DNA of 64,000 nt from NCBI RefSeq assembly GCF_030272615.1, contig NC_081408.1, positions 614,788,476 through 614,852,475 on the forward strand. The letters are read 5' to 3'. The stretch is from Cryptomeria japonica. Its lineage: Eukaryota > Streptophyta > Pinopsida > Cupressales > Cupressaceae. Below the pieces are notes generated by a model. The model did no database searches. It saw nothing but the letters and a program-made list of their open reading frames with translations, and was not told where the DNA came from. A program made the position numbers and the translations under genes. Numbering within the stretch: the first letter of the stretch is position 1; every line of letters starts with the position of its first letter. Positions 20,464 to 32,700 of this stretch are shown here, in pieces.

Positions 20464-23400
20464 CTATTCTTGGACAGATGAAAGATGAGGAAGAAATAAT
20501 GTCTGAAGTGTCATTATGTCCATCCTGATCTTGTGTTCTTCATTTCTTAGGTCCAATTGTTGAGCCATGAGTTGTTGTAGCATTGTATAGAAATTTTGAA
20601 CTGAATTGGGCTCTGTGGTCAACTTATTTGAGAGATCGGTGATCTCTTTCTCAATTGCCTCTATTTTATTTTTGATGTCTTTAATGAATAAAGAAAATGT
20701 ACAAAGTTTATGAAATAAATAAAGAATGTGCTTGAGTTGAGGAATCAACTCAGCAATAAATTTGACAAGTTTAACTTTGCCAATAGGTATAGCTTTCTGT
20801 ACCTCTTCTATCATTTTTGCAGTGAGCTCCTTGTATTTTAGCTTGCTCAAATATTCCAATGCATCTACTCCAGATGTCTCTATCTTTGTTAGGAGTTCAT
20901 CCAGTTGAATGTGGATGGCTGCATCTGTTGACACTGTAGCTTCAGGTAGCATATCTATTAAGAGTGCTTTCACCTTCTGAAGTACTTTATTTTTCTTTTA
21001 AATCTTCATTTGCTTCTCTTGTTCAGCCTTTGCTTTGCATAGTTCACTGAAATCAATGAGTGCTTGCCCCTTTAATTTTGATATGTCTACATTGGGAGAC
21101 ACTATTGGTTTTGACAAATCAACTTTAAAACTATGCTTTTTCATCTTCTTTTCTTTACCTTTCACCGATGGAACTAAGACAATGGCTTGTGAGGCTTGAT
21201 GACCCTTGGTAGGTTTCTTTAGCCTCTTTAGAGTCCTTTGGTGTCTCGGTACTCGATGTCTCAGTTTCAACATTTTTCGGTGCTAGAAGGTGCTTGAGAC
21301 ATCTGTTCTTGAGTAGTACCTTCTCCTACTATAGACTTGTGACCTTCGGTGCCTTGATTCGTATCCTAAGGGGTTTCGATTGAGATAGGTTGATTGACCG
21401 GTGGATAAGGCTGATCTTGTTCCAAGACCGATTCACTGGATACAAGTTTTGCATATGCATTGCCTTGTATCATTTCCTGTTCCGGTGCCTCTGTATCCAT
21501 GATATCTTCATCTAGTTGAATGGTGTCAGCAGGGTCTTGCTCGGGAACATCAGGATCTTGCTTGGTGACATCAACAATTTCAACTTCAGCTTGCTCACCA
21601 GCATCCTTGATTTTAAAGATTTCCTTCCACTTTGCTTTTGTCTCATTTTCTACTTCAATATACAGCCCATTCATCAATTTCAAGGCTCTTTGTTTCACGA
21701 GAAATTTTGAGTTGTAGGTTGGCAGATGTTCTTTTATTTCAGCTACTGACATGTCAGGAAAGAGATGTACTAGACTTCTTTCTCTAATATGTTTCTCCGA
21801 GTCAATTTGTCTCTTTTCATAATTATTTCTAGTTTCATACTTGACATATTTGAATGATCCAAATCCACCATATTCTTTCAGATTAGCACATAAATTTTCA
21901 ACACTATGTACATTTACCTTCTTGCTCTTGACAATATGAAATTTGCTTGTATCCTTAGATTCGGTGTCACTAGACTCTTTTGCCAAAATGAGTCTCCAAG
22001 TAGTTTTCTTGTAAGTTTTTGTTACCTTGGGAATAGTAACACTCTTTGCTTTCTTACTCAGTGAGGCTGCAGATGCTCTAGTGTTAGGTCGCTTTGCTGG
22101 AGGAGTCGGCGAGGCCTTTGATGTGTCTTGTTTCTTTCTTTTCAACACTTTTCCCTAAGGCAATTCGGTGCTCAATGTTATAGCTGCCTCTTGGGCTTCA
22201 GATTCCTCTTCAGTAATGGCTAAAGTGCTTTTGATAGGTGTGGAGGAAGAGTCTTCTCCAAATTTCTCTGATAATGCCTTTATCATCTTTGTTGCCTTTC
22301 TTGTAGCTTTGGGTACTACAATGCTCATTTTTACTTTTTCCTTTACTTCTTCATAGGTTCCATACCTCAGCTCGGTAGCATGTCTTGGCAATGTAAGAAA
22401 TGCATCAATTTGCTATTGTGTGATGTCAAAATCAATCTCGTAACCCATCGGTGACAAAGATTGAGTTCTTGGTTCCATAGCATTCACATAAAAGTAATTA
22501 GTGTCTACTTCAAAACATATTTCATTTTTGTATTTCTCCACTAGCTGGGGTGGAATCCGGTACTTCTTATGCATTTAATCTTGAAACTTACTAAAGTAAT
22601 CATCCATAATATCATTAAATTTATCACCTAACTTCTTGATGAAGTCATTAATCTGATGGGTGATTGGTCGGTGTAGTTCCCAAACAACTTTACCGACTGA
22701 TGGAAAGAATTTTTTAAAATAGATAAACATGCATACAAGTAATGATCCAAACTTTAGTGTATTAGCTAAGTTGTTCTTCTTCAGCTTCCTGATGGTGTTC
22801 AGATTCTCAAACAGGTTTTTTAGCAACACCTCACAAAGATCAATTTTCATTCCCTTTTTCACAATTTTGTATGCTAGGTCTACTGCTGCACAGGGTACAT
22901 TGTTTTCCCTTGCCGATTGGAAGAAATAGTAGCCTATTACGCTAATGGCAAATTTTAGTTCTTCATCTGTGACATTGTTCAATTTCAATCCTCTGCAATC
23001 TGATTCCACTCTGGTTAAACTAATCAATTCCTTCTGTGATATCATCTTTTGGGCTCAAGCATGATCATAAATAGGGTAACCGGTAATCAGATGAATGATT
23101 TCCTTGGTAATCTTAAACAGTTGCTCTTCTAGCCACATGAAGTCATCGTGAACTCTGCTTAGAACAAACTTGACCCACTGGGGTTTGAATAGACGGGGAT
23201 AGGTTAGGGCTTCAGTTAATCCCTTGATCTTAATGTGCTCATACTTTCTATTCAATTTACCATCTATGCATAATTCATCATAGGTGTCTTTGATTTCAAC
23301 ATGACCTAGTTCTTCAACACGACATTTGGTGAAGAATCTCACATCCTCGACTAATAACACTCTATCTGAGATGAGTGAAAATGCGGTTTTGTCGTCCGGT

Positions 23401-23489
23401 TCAGATGCAACTTTGGGAGTTAACGAGTATTTTAGTGAGGGATTTTCAACATTCTTGACAACAATGGGATATTGGATCTTAGGTGCCAT
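20464..23489 (-). pseudogene. E1 ORF2: long protein of unrecognised family
   Basis: Reading from 23,489, one frame continues to 21,366 with in-frame stops only at about 23,052, 22,572, 22,412 and 22,152. A single frameshift near 21,300 moves the last part (21,273-20,464) into another frame, giving about 1,000 codons. The N-terminal third contains LLVEDVRFF, HDDFMWLEEQLFKITKEII and YKIVKKGMKIDLCEVLL, which align with E2 ORF2. The middle is Lys/Glu-rich with many T/S/P residues, and the C-terminus is coiled-coil-like (IKNKIEAIEKEITDLSNKL). No polymerase, protease or integrase motif was found. I do not know its function; a capsid, envelope-like or chromatin-targeting role are all open. Confidence 0.6.
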
Positions 23490-24157
23490 TTGTAGATTTT
23501 AGATAAAAAACTAACAAAAGATCCTTAGGGTTTTAGGATTTTCAAATGACAGAGGCTTCACACTTTAGCAGATAATAATAACTTGATAAGATCGATAAAC
23601 CAACCTAACAATGCGTTGAGATTGATGTAAATACCTTAAATTTTCTTTGTAGGAGGTTTGATCACCTTAGATTCACTTTTCTCTACTCTCTCAAAAACTT
23701 GGTAAGTAAAAATGACCGAAAAAATGCTTTAGGTACACAATATACCTTATCGAGCTACATGCAAGTTAGGTCAAAAACATTAAATGCACTCGGTTCCACT
23801 AAATTTTTTTTTCCTTTTTCCGCTTTAACCGAGTAACCAAACTTATTTCATTTACCGACTTGACAGGTTTCCTGTATTCACCGACTTTACAGGTTTCCTG
23901 TAAAGTGCTCTAAAAGACTTCGATAGAATTTCAAGCTTACTATTACATCTTAATTATGCAGATTTTGAATTAAGTACATAATGAAGTAGGAACTGTTAAG
24001 ATTTAACCTTGAGAGAATGCAGTCCCTTCACACCTTTACTGGTTAATTTGGAATAGGTGCACCTAACTCGGTAGGTAAGGTGCTTTCTTCATTTGATGCA
24101 ATTTCTTTCTTTTTCCAAATCATCTATAATTTGTCTTTTATTTCCTCAGTGTCTTTT

Positions 24158-25394
24158 CTAGGTTGATCTCTGCAATCTCCAGCCAAGTGTCCAACTTTGT
24201 GACAATGAAAACATGCCATACCAGGATTTCTCCATGATCTTCGGTTGTTCATCCCAAACCTTATAAAGCAGTTGGCACTTATATGTCCATATCTTCCACA
24301 AATTCACACCATATCCTTGTATTGTAATCCCATGGTACTGCAGAATACTGTCGGTAAGGATTTGTGTGAGCTCGGTAACCTCTAGCATTTGCTCGGTGTG
24401 CAGACCACATGTAGTTCTTTTGCTTAAACCAACACTTCTTGGTACTATGTCCATATCTATTCCAGTTTTTACAAAACCCTTTGAATTTTGCCTTCTGATA
24501 ATTGTTAACAGACTTTGTCTTACATTGATTAGATGTGTGACCATATTTATTGTAGTTGTAACAATAACTATTGGACTTAGTGACATGCGGTTGCTTACCT
24601 TTTCTGATTTGGCACATGTTGGCAGTGTGACCTTGATTTACATAGTAGTTGCAAATAGGCTTCTTTCTTTTGATGTTATTCTTGATTCCAGCTTGCTTTG
24701 ATGATTCTCCTCTCTTGGTGGTATGAATTCTCTTCTCGGTGGAGTCTTTTCCTTTGTAACCAAGTCCTGCATCTTTGTTGGGTCTTCTTGTATTCAGTTG
24801 CTCATCCAACATCTTTGATGCTTCATAACTCTTCTTCAGTGTTTCTTTGGATTTCTTCTCTGTTTCAAGTTCATTGGTCAACCTTGATACTTCAAGTTTC
24901 AATGCTTGATTCTCACCATCTTTTAGATTTGCTTCATGATGTCCATAACCTAGTTGATCTGGCAGGTTTTGTTGAATTCCAGTCATCCTTGTGATTTCAT
25001 CATTCTTATTAGATACTAAGACTTCAAGATGTTGTTTCTCTCTTTCTAGATCTATTACTTTATCCTCGGCTGTCCTCAATGCATCAAGATTTTCAGTCAT
25101 CTGTGTGCTGAAATGTTCATGTTCTCTTTTCATTGCTTTTAGTGGATCAGCCAGTGCTTTGTTCTTTTCTTTCAATACTCCAATCATTTCTTTAGTCTCT
25201 TCAGATATACTGTTTTCAGATGATGTCTCAATTTGTTCCACTAACTCTTGAGAGTCCTGCAAATCATCAGATAATCTTCTTCTCACTTTAAAAGATTTTT
25301 GCATTTGCCTTTGCATGTCTGCAATCACTTGGTTAGCATGATCCAACTCTTCTTGCAGATACACAATCCTCCAAGATTGTTTATATCCTTCCAT
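24158..25394 (-). pseudogene. gag: E1 ORF1: coiled-coil Gag-like protein with five zinc knuckles
   Basis: The frame opens right after the primer site; the ATG at about 25,394 is the first good start. Residues up to about 250 are charged and heptad-like (LQEELDHANQVIADMQRQM). Five knuckle units follow: CNYYVNQGHTANMC, CYNYNKYGHTSNQC, CKNWNRYGHSTKKC, one ending GRYGHISANC, and CFHCHKVGHLAGDC. The first three have Tyr or Trp in place of the second Cys. A frameshift near 24,290 separates the last two knuckles. This would bind RNA as a nucleocapsid does; the capsid fold itself is not recognisable. Confidence 0.7.
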
Positions 25395-25443
25395 TGATAA
25401 GATCTTTCTCTTTAGGCAGTTAAACCCTTTTCCAAGATTCAAA

Positions 25444-25455
25444 CTCTAATACCAA
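25444..25455 (-). other. Primer binding site of E1
   Basis: The minus strand reads TTGGTATTAGAG just inside the 5' LTR, one mismatch from the initiator-Met tRNA complement TTGGTATCAGAG. Confidence 0.75.
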
Positions 25456-25456
25456 T

Positions 25457-26648
25457 TTTTAGGCCCAATATGGAAAGCTAATGTACTAAGAGGGGAGGGG
25501 TGAATCGACACATCAAAACATTTCTTCAATAATAACTTTACTGTTATGCATAAACCGAATAGTGCAGTAACATTATATAAAGCTAAAACAAATAGATAAC
25601 AATCATACATGATTCACTCCATAACACATATATTTTGGTTACGCAGAAACTCTTGGTTAGAGAGAAAAACTATGGTGGGGATGGCACCCACAACTTCACT
25701 ACTACAAAAATAAAGGTTGCTCGGTTAGAGCTACATGATTAGCTATTTCTGATAGCTTACCCTGTTAGGAGTATCAAGATGTGTTAGATCTACCTTGCTA
25801 AATGATTTTACAACACTTAATCTAAATGCTACACCCGGTTAGAGGCTTTACAATTTACAGACTTGATTAGAGTCTTTTACCCTATTAAAGGTTTCTCTTA
25901 CAACTTCAAAATATTACAATAAAATCATTACAAATATCTGCATTTTTACATCTGGAATGTTATAGCAGATTCTATGTGCTCAGAATAAGATTACCTTGCT
26001 TATAGCATACCTCGGTAACCCATATAGTAACCTAGTAAACCCTTTTGTTTACTCTGTTCTTTGACTGTTCTCTAAAATCCTTCTCGGTGACCTCTATGTC
26101 TCTGTAACAGGCATAACACTTAGTGCTTTCACATGTCTTGCTTCATATATTTCTATATCTTCCTTTCTGTCATGCTACATGTATATTTCTGATCTTAATC
26201 CATGTTGTATAAATAGATCTCTTATGTCGGTGATCCATTCATTGCTTCGATCTTACAAATATATTTTATCGAATGAATAACCATGCAAAATATTTCCTTG
26301 GTTAGATGACCTCAAAATCATACACAATCTTTAAGTGCAATTTCCAATGTGATAACGGTTCTATTGTGCCTCGATCTTGTAACACGTTTTCATATGTATG
26401 TCCAGGTTCAATGAATCTGGTAACACATTTCACTCGATGTATATCAACTTGGTGTGTCATCTTTGTTGCTCGGTAGACATGGAATGATACTCGGTAGACA
26501 GCTCAGTGTATACTATGCTCTTAGACTACTTTCTTCTATAACCGACTAGACTATGCATACTGACTGAATATTTCGGTAGTAGTAACCGACTAGAGTATAT
26601 AGAATAACTTTGAACATAAAACTAATGGAAACTTGATAAGTAGTAACA
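25457..26648 (-). repeat. 5' LTR of E1
   Basis: 1,192 bp, pairing with 18738-19908. ACCGAC occurs at 26,541-26,546 and 26,585-26,590. A 21-bp stretch around GGAATGATACTCGGTAGACA is present only here, flanked by a repeated CTCGGTAGAC, consistent with a small tandem slip. Confidence 0.9.
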
Positions 26649-27428
26649 TCACGCCATCAAGAGAGCAATGAGAGCATTATCATCGGTGCAAATATCTAAA
26701 GTGGGTTTGTCTCATTCGCCCTAGTTAATTAGTTCAGGATGGACAAGATGTAGCTCGTGTGAAGTGGTAGGGGTAAAAGGGGTGATGGTATTGATGTAAG
26801 CATCAAAGAATGTATCTTTCTCATATTCATAAGGTGTTTCTTGGAATTCCTCTTCGTCAGCATTTTCAATATCTGAAGAAGGACTAGAAGGGGCACCAAT
26901 GATAGTAATCTTAGGCACCAGGGTGTATCCCAAGCCTTTATTGTATCTGTAGGAGATAGGATTTATGGGTGTTTTTCTTCCTTTCTCCTCCGGTCCCAGG
27001 CCATGTCCTTTGTAACCCATTCTTGCAACTATGGCAGATGCTTTCGGGTACATTTTTTTGGATATTTTTGCTGGATCATCATCCTCTTCCCGGTACAACT
27101 AGGAAGAGACATTTGCTTCAAAGCTCTCCTCATTAAGTGGGCCCCATTGCTGGAAGGTGGTATTTTGCAATTGCATGACTGGTTTCGGGTCCTTTTTGAG
27201 CTCTTTTGGTTTGCCAAATGACTTAGGAGAGAGAGGGAGGCTGCCTATTAATAAGACGTCCTCCAATTTGTATTCATCCAAGATCTTGATTTGATTATTT
27301 GGTTGGGATGAAGTGGAGGCAACATTTGATGTGTCAGATGGAGGCGTTGGCGAGGGTCTATTTAGTGGGCAATGATACGGATGCTTCCCCTCTAATAGTT
27401 TGCAATATTTAAAAGGTTGGGGATCACC
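26649..27428 (-). pseudogene. Gypsy A linker with G-patch domain
   Basis: Between protease and RT the minus strand encodes ASAIVARMGYKGHGLGPEEK followed by GRKTPI and NKGLGYT, a G-patch pattern (glycine-rich motif that binds RNA or RNA helicases). G-patch segments next to protease are known in some retroelements and betaretroviruses. Upstream lie acidic and proline-rich stretches. One stop sits at about 27,099. The E1 insertion point is at its C-terminal end. Confidence 0.7.
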
Positions 27429-27794
27429 TTAGATAGTGATCTCTCTTCCATTACAGGGGAATTTGATGCATTGGTGATAGGTGGAGGGTACGGCTTGCAA
27501 GGAATGAATCCATGGCTGCCCGAGGAGAATGTTATAGGGGAGATCAAGATCTAGTACTTGGCAAGGGGTTTCAATTATAATGGGGCCCACTAGAAGAGGT
27601 AAGGTGATGATGCCTTTAGAAACTCTTTCTGCATCATCATATGCCTTTATTGTAATCCTTCCTGATGTGTCTACCAGATCCTCAGAAAGTCCCAATTGTT
27701 TTATTAATTTGTATGTACACATATTAAGCCTAGATCCACCATCTATCAGGATACGTTTGACCTTACACTTTTGGATAAGAGCTTCGATGTGCAA
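27429..27794 (-). pseudogene. pol: Gypsy A aspartic protease
   Basis: It includes VKRILIDGGSRLNMCTYKLI with the catalytic Asp in DGGS (residue 18 of the block), a flap-like region, and PYNILLGQPWIHSLQAVPST, the second conserved block of plant Gypsy proteases. DGGS replaces the more common D-S/T-G-A, a variant seen in Tat-type elements. It is open over 121 codons and ends at a stop at 27,429. Confidence 0.85.
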
Positions 27795-30242
27795 AGGTTT
27801 GTTATGATCTTCATCTACGGGAGCATCTTTGGAGGTAAATACAAGGTGCTACTGGGTAGCAAGGTTTCCAATGAGGGCTTGGAATTGGGTGGCATTGACG
27901 TTATCAAGAATGCGTGATTCAAGAAGGGTTTGTTCCAAATTTTCCTTATGCACAGGGGAGGTCTTGAGAAGTTCTAGAATGGAAATCTGTGCAGGGGTCC
28001 TTCCAAGTTGGTCCAGGAGGTCATATCAGTGAGTGAAAGACATGGGCGGGGGGTTTGGTTCGGGAGGGATTCCTTGGATGGTGACCTTACCTCAGCGTGT
28101 AGTTACATTGCAGTCATTCTCAAAATGGGAGGTGGAAGGCATGGCGCCTTGAATGACTATCCTAGCAGGGTTTGGTCTGCTTTATGAAGAAGGACGATTA
28201 ACTCCTTGGATGGTTATGATATTGACATGAGTGTCTACGGGTTCAATGTAACCTACTAAAAAAATCAAAGCCGGTTATGTGATTAGCATAGTCATAACCC
28301 ATTGCGTTAGATGATGAGCCTTTTCCTTTATCATGCTTTGGGAAGGGTTCCTAATAGATTTTAAGTTTCTCATTGTTATTACCAGGTTTTGTGTTTGCTA
28401 CTTCGATCTCACCTCTATCAATAAGATCTTGTATGTAGATTTTCAGTTTCATACACTTTCATGTATCGTGCCCCTTGATACGATGGTATTCTCAATACTC
28501 ATTTTCATTATACCATCTTGGTTTAGGTTAATTGGGGTCAAATGGGTGAGTGATTGGAAAAACCACTACACCTGCTTGGACAAGTTTTTGAAGCACCATT
28601 TCAATAGTCTCAGCCAGAGGAGTGAAGTCTCTCGGAGTCTTATTATTTGATTGGGGTGGTCGTCCCTGGATTGAGACATTGTTATGAGGTTTTTTGAGAT
28701 TGATTTTGATTGAATTGATGATTATTGGTGGTGGATTTTGGGAGAGCGGTCATGGTTTGGACCCTCTTTGCATCAGTTACACCATCATTGACCACATTTT
28801 TGTTTTTAGACCAGAATTTTGGCTTGTCGTTATGATAAGAGGAAGAACTTTGTGTTGATTTTTGGTAATGTTTCAAGGTCCCTTCCTCCAACAAGACACG
28901 TTCGAGGGCGAGGCCCTTATCGGTCAATTTTTGGAAGGATTTGATACATTGGGATATTAAGGGTCTCAAAAGTTCAGGCACCAAGTTCTTTTGAAATAGC
29001 TCAATTTGATGTTGTTCTGGCATGTGCCACTGGAATTTCTTGATAAGATGTCACCATCTTTGTAGGAAATTGGCGAAGGTTTCTCCAGGCCTTTGTTTTT
29101 TATTGCATAGGTCCATCATAGAAACATCACTAACCATGTTGTAAGCATAGTGGGCCACAAATTTTTATGCCAAGTTTGGAAAGGAGATAATGGAACCTCA
29201 TGGTAGAGATGAGAACCATGTCAGGGCTTCTCCCGTGAGACTCTTGGGAAAGAGTCTGCGAAGATAAAGATCACTATAGGAGACTTCTTGACATAAGATG
29301 TGGAATTCTCGGACATGGTCACGGGGATCTCCTTTGCCTTCATACTTGGTGAATTTGGGGATCTCAAATCCCGGGGGTAGGGTGCAACTGATATAGATGG
29401 GTCGTAAGGAAAAGGGCAAAACTCTTCGAATGAGTAAGTTTTTCTTTTATTAGTCTTTTATTTCATGTCCTTAATGATATTCTTCATGTCTTGAATTTCT
29501 TTGATGAGGTCTTGTTGTGGAATTTGATAATGATGAACTGTATTCTCCCCAAGAAATGGATGAGCCAAAGAAGGTGCACCACCACCAATATATTGATATG
29601 AGGAAGAGGCAGGAACATGAGATGTGATGTTGATGTCTCTGGGGTTTGAGTGATAGTTGGTTGTGGTCTGCAAAGTGTTGTGAGAGGATTGAGTATGGCC
29701 CAGATAAAGCTTGCAACATTGTTGGCAGGAAGGGAAGTTTGTGGAATAGGAATATGTGGTTGAACGAAAGGGGGTGGTATAGAAGCATGTTGGAGAATAA
29801 ATGAAATTGGATTTGATAGCAGTATAGATAGTAAGGAGGAAGAAGGAGGGATGAAGGCCACGGTGGGAGGTGGTACAGGTGGTATTGATTGAGCTTGGAT
29901 GATTAATGGGGCTGCAATTGGTTGAGTTTGAATAATAGGTGCAGCGCTTTGTGTGGGAGCGAGGTCTCCATGTGGTTGTTGGGTGAGAGTGGATCTATTA
30001 AATTTAGGCGGAAATTGAGCTCCATTTTCAAGGAGAGTTCTTAGAAGTGCAATAGGATTGTGCTGAATAAACTTTTCCATCATCTCTTGGTTATAAGAAT
30101 CTGCTAGAAAAGTTTGCACTTCCGGAGAGAGTTCCTCTTGGCTAACCATGTTAAGATTTTGGCTTTGCTCTTGATTGCTAGGTTGCCCACTTTGTGTAGG
30201 TTCTTGCGTGGGATCTTCATATAGGACACTAATGTCTGACAT
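27795..30242 (-). pseudogene. gag: Gypsy A Gag
   Basis: It starts MSDISVLYEDPTQEPTQSGQ and has a Gln/Pro-rich N-terminal region, then after a frameshift (about 29,600) KEIQDMKNIIKDM and the core PPGFEIPKFTKYEGKGDPRD, HVREFHILCQEVSYSDLYLR and LTGEALTWF of the Retrotrans_gag domain. GETFANFLQRW and MPEQHQIELFQKNLVPELL follow. A half-knuckle EYHRIKGHDT with KCMKLKIYIQDLI lies near 28,500-28,400. Several stops and shifts break it. The closest relative in the window is Gypsy C gag. Confidence 0.82.
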
Positions 30243-32700
30243 GCCATATTATTGTTCAGCCATCTTTCTCTTTTGGGATCAAGTTGTGACCATACACGAA
30301 CAACCTTAGAAAAGTTTGGAGGAGGAAATTTGTGATGAAGGACTTAGCAAGATATTTGTGGAATTTGGATTTTATCTTTTGTGACAGGAGATTTTGTTGG
30401 TCGGTGGGGGCTTTGGATTAAAGCCCGGATTTGATTAGGGTTCGACCCTTTAGTCCTTGGATGAGAATTTTAGGTGGTGGATACAACCATAAGCAAGGTG
30501 ATGACAAAGTTGGGTAAAATTTAGACCTTGGATTGATGATTAAAAGCCTCTCTTATACCAAGGGTTGATTAATGACCCTAAGAAAAGTAAAGACGTGAGT
30601 TAGGAGTCTTGGTTGACTCAAAAGGGATTAGGCAAAGGGTACTTAGAGAGGATTTTTCTTCAAGCACAAGAGCCAATTGGTTAATGATGAGGTCTAAATG
30701 AAACTTCACAAGGCACATAACCTTAACGTGTAGTTAAATTGGATTAAAGGATGATTGGATTTGGATTTTGATAGTTGATTAGATAGTGGAGGGGGATTGA
30801 TTTGATGTGCTAAGTCCTTGGGAAATTTGAGGATAATTGATTGAGGAGGTGTGATAGTGATGACTTAGAAGAAAATTGATGACTAGGTTGTTCTTGGCAT
30901 GAACATGACTCAATGGAGGATCGATTTGAATGGCAAGTTGCATGAAGGGATACGACCACCCTGATTTGGACGATAGTTGGTGGTTCAAAAGACAAACTTG
31001 AATATTGATGGAGAGGATGGACTCTCAACTTCTTTCTTAGGCTTATGAAACATGGGGCAGATGGAGTTTCGACGCAATTTTGGACTTTGTGGTGGGTAAT
31101 GACTTGGACAATTATTTGTGTCTTGACAAGTATTTTGCAAAGTGTTTGGGGATAGTGATGTATCTTTAGTGTACTCTTGGTAAGTATTTATCAAACAAAG
31201 AAAACACAATGATCAAATGCATATTGTCTCAAAGACACTCATGCTCATATACAACATTCTTAAGGCTGGCAAGGACAATAGTCATTGGATCCCAATTGGT
31301 TTCCCAACTATGCTTACCCAGAGTGGACACTTAGATGCTTGACCCCACTGGCTTCCCTCCATGACACTCACTTCTCGAGGCAGCCAAGCATCAATTCCCA
31401 TGAAAACTCCTCATGGAAAACTTTGTGTCTCTACTAAGGGTCGTAAAAATATGGGCAGCTTCAGAGATTCGACCTCCTGCACCAATGACTAGAAGGTTTT
31501 TGGCCACTATGAACAAGGTGTTTAGTAAGTCTTCCCGTGAGGAGCTACCCTTCAAAGTTGCGTAAGCGCAACTGAGGCCTATAGCCCAACAAAGAACCAA
31601 GAACTTAGTAGTCATGCAAGCGTGATTGAGATCTCTAGGATCCTACTAAGCACCCAATGTGAGAGTGAACTCTCATATAGCCCCAACCATTAACCCTTTC
31701 ATAGTCAATGGCCTATTTATTATAGTGAGTTGGGAACCCCGGGTCTAGGTGTACTCACTTGGGTCGTTCCCCTCTTACTTTCTCAAAGAGAAAGCTGGGA
31801 GGGCAGGCCTGCTAGAGGTAAACACACAATCAAACAAGAAAAGGTTGGAGGGTCTGGATTTCTGATCGTCTAGTAACACGAGAGCACACTCTCCTACCTT
31901 TACGCTTTTATTAAAAGACATGCAAGACAAAGGTTCATTCCATTTTAATTAACATCTAGGTGCCTAATTTAAATAAATACACAATGTTTGGTTGAATTTT
32001 CTTAGGCAACCTGCAAAATGGTGAGATTAGTAGTTTTTTTTTTTTTAGTCTTGAACGGTCGAATTAAGCTGCAAAAAACTAAAAAACTGAAAATTAGTCC
32101 TAACTGCACTGCACATACAGCACACGCACTGAAGTGTAGTCAGTCGCGCTGAAACGTCTGCGTATGCACTGAACTAAATAAAGCAGTTAAAAAAAATGAC
32201 AGAACCCACAAAACTAGAAAGGATTTTTATACCTGTCTGTCGCGTTGGTTGGAAACGCGCGCGCTAAAACGCCTGCGCTAACACTAAAACACCTGCGGTC
32301 ACGCAAACTGAAAACAGAGATCAGAAGGAGTTAAAGTTTTCAAAATTTAAATTTAAATAAACAAAGAGAGAATGACATTAAAAAAAATGCTCACACTAAT
32401 CTAAATATGATGCTCTAAAATGCCTACGCTTGTGCTAAAATGCATGCGAATGTGGCGAACAAGTAGAGATAACAAATTTTTGAAAATATGCTAAGCAGGA
32501 AAAATTCAAAATATGCCAGACAACTGTGTTGATGTGCCTGCGATCACACTGTAGTAGGTTTTTTCTATCGCACTGAAACCATGATGCTCACGCTGGTGTG
32601 TAGTCTCTCGTGCTATTCCGAAGCCTTCATCTCACAACTCACAAAAACTCACAAAAAAAGTTAGCCTTTAGGGATGTGGGTCCCACCAGGCATGCCAAAA
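30243..32700 (-). other. Gypsy A 5' leader with GCGC-rich repeats and primer-site region
   Basis: No credible protein is seen in 2.4 kb. Positions 32,100-32,640 (minus strand) repeat variants of GCGTTTTAGCGC and CAGGTGTTTTAGTG, with 13 bases (GCGTTTTAGCGCG) shared with the plus-strand leader at about 1,635. Just inside the LTR the minus strand reads TTTTGGCATGCCTGGTGGGA, a plausible but unverified primer binding site. Long leaders are usual for Tat/Ogre elements. Confidence 0.55.

Larger units (their letters stand above)
18738..26648 (-). mobile_element. E1: non-autonomous LTR element with coiled-coil gag and unclassified ORF2
   Basis: LTRs of 1,171 and 1,192 bp flank a 5.5-kb interior on the minus strand. 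The primer site is beside the right LTR and the polypurine tract beside the left. Target duplication is TCGCG (18,733-18,737) versus TCACG (26,649-26,653). Removing the element plus one copy joins the Gypsy A frame through ALLMARNLEDFN. The interior encodes a gag-like ORF1 and a long ORF2 without integrase, RT, RNase H or protease motifs. E2 (35,765-43,573) has the same plan. Confidence 0.88.

Noticed and set aside
24366-25251. Plus-strand frames opposite E1 ORF1
   Set aside because: They are shadows of the coiled-coil gag frame on the minus strand and have no domain.
29471-29788. Second frame overlapping Gypsy A gag
   Set aside because: It is an out-of-frame shadow of the Gln/Pro-rich gag region.
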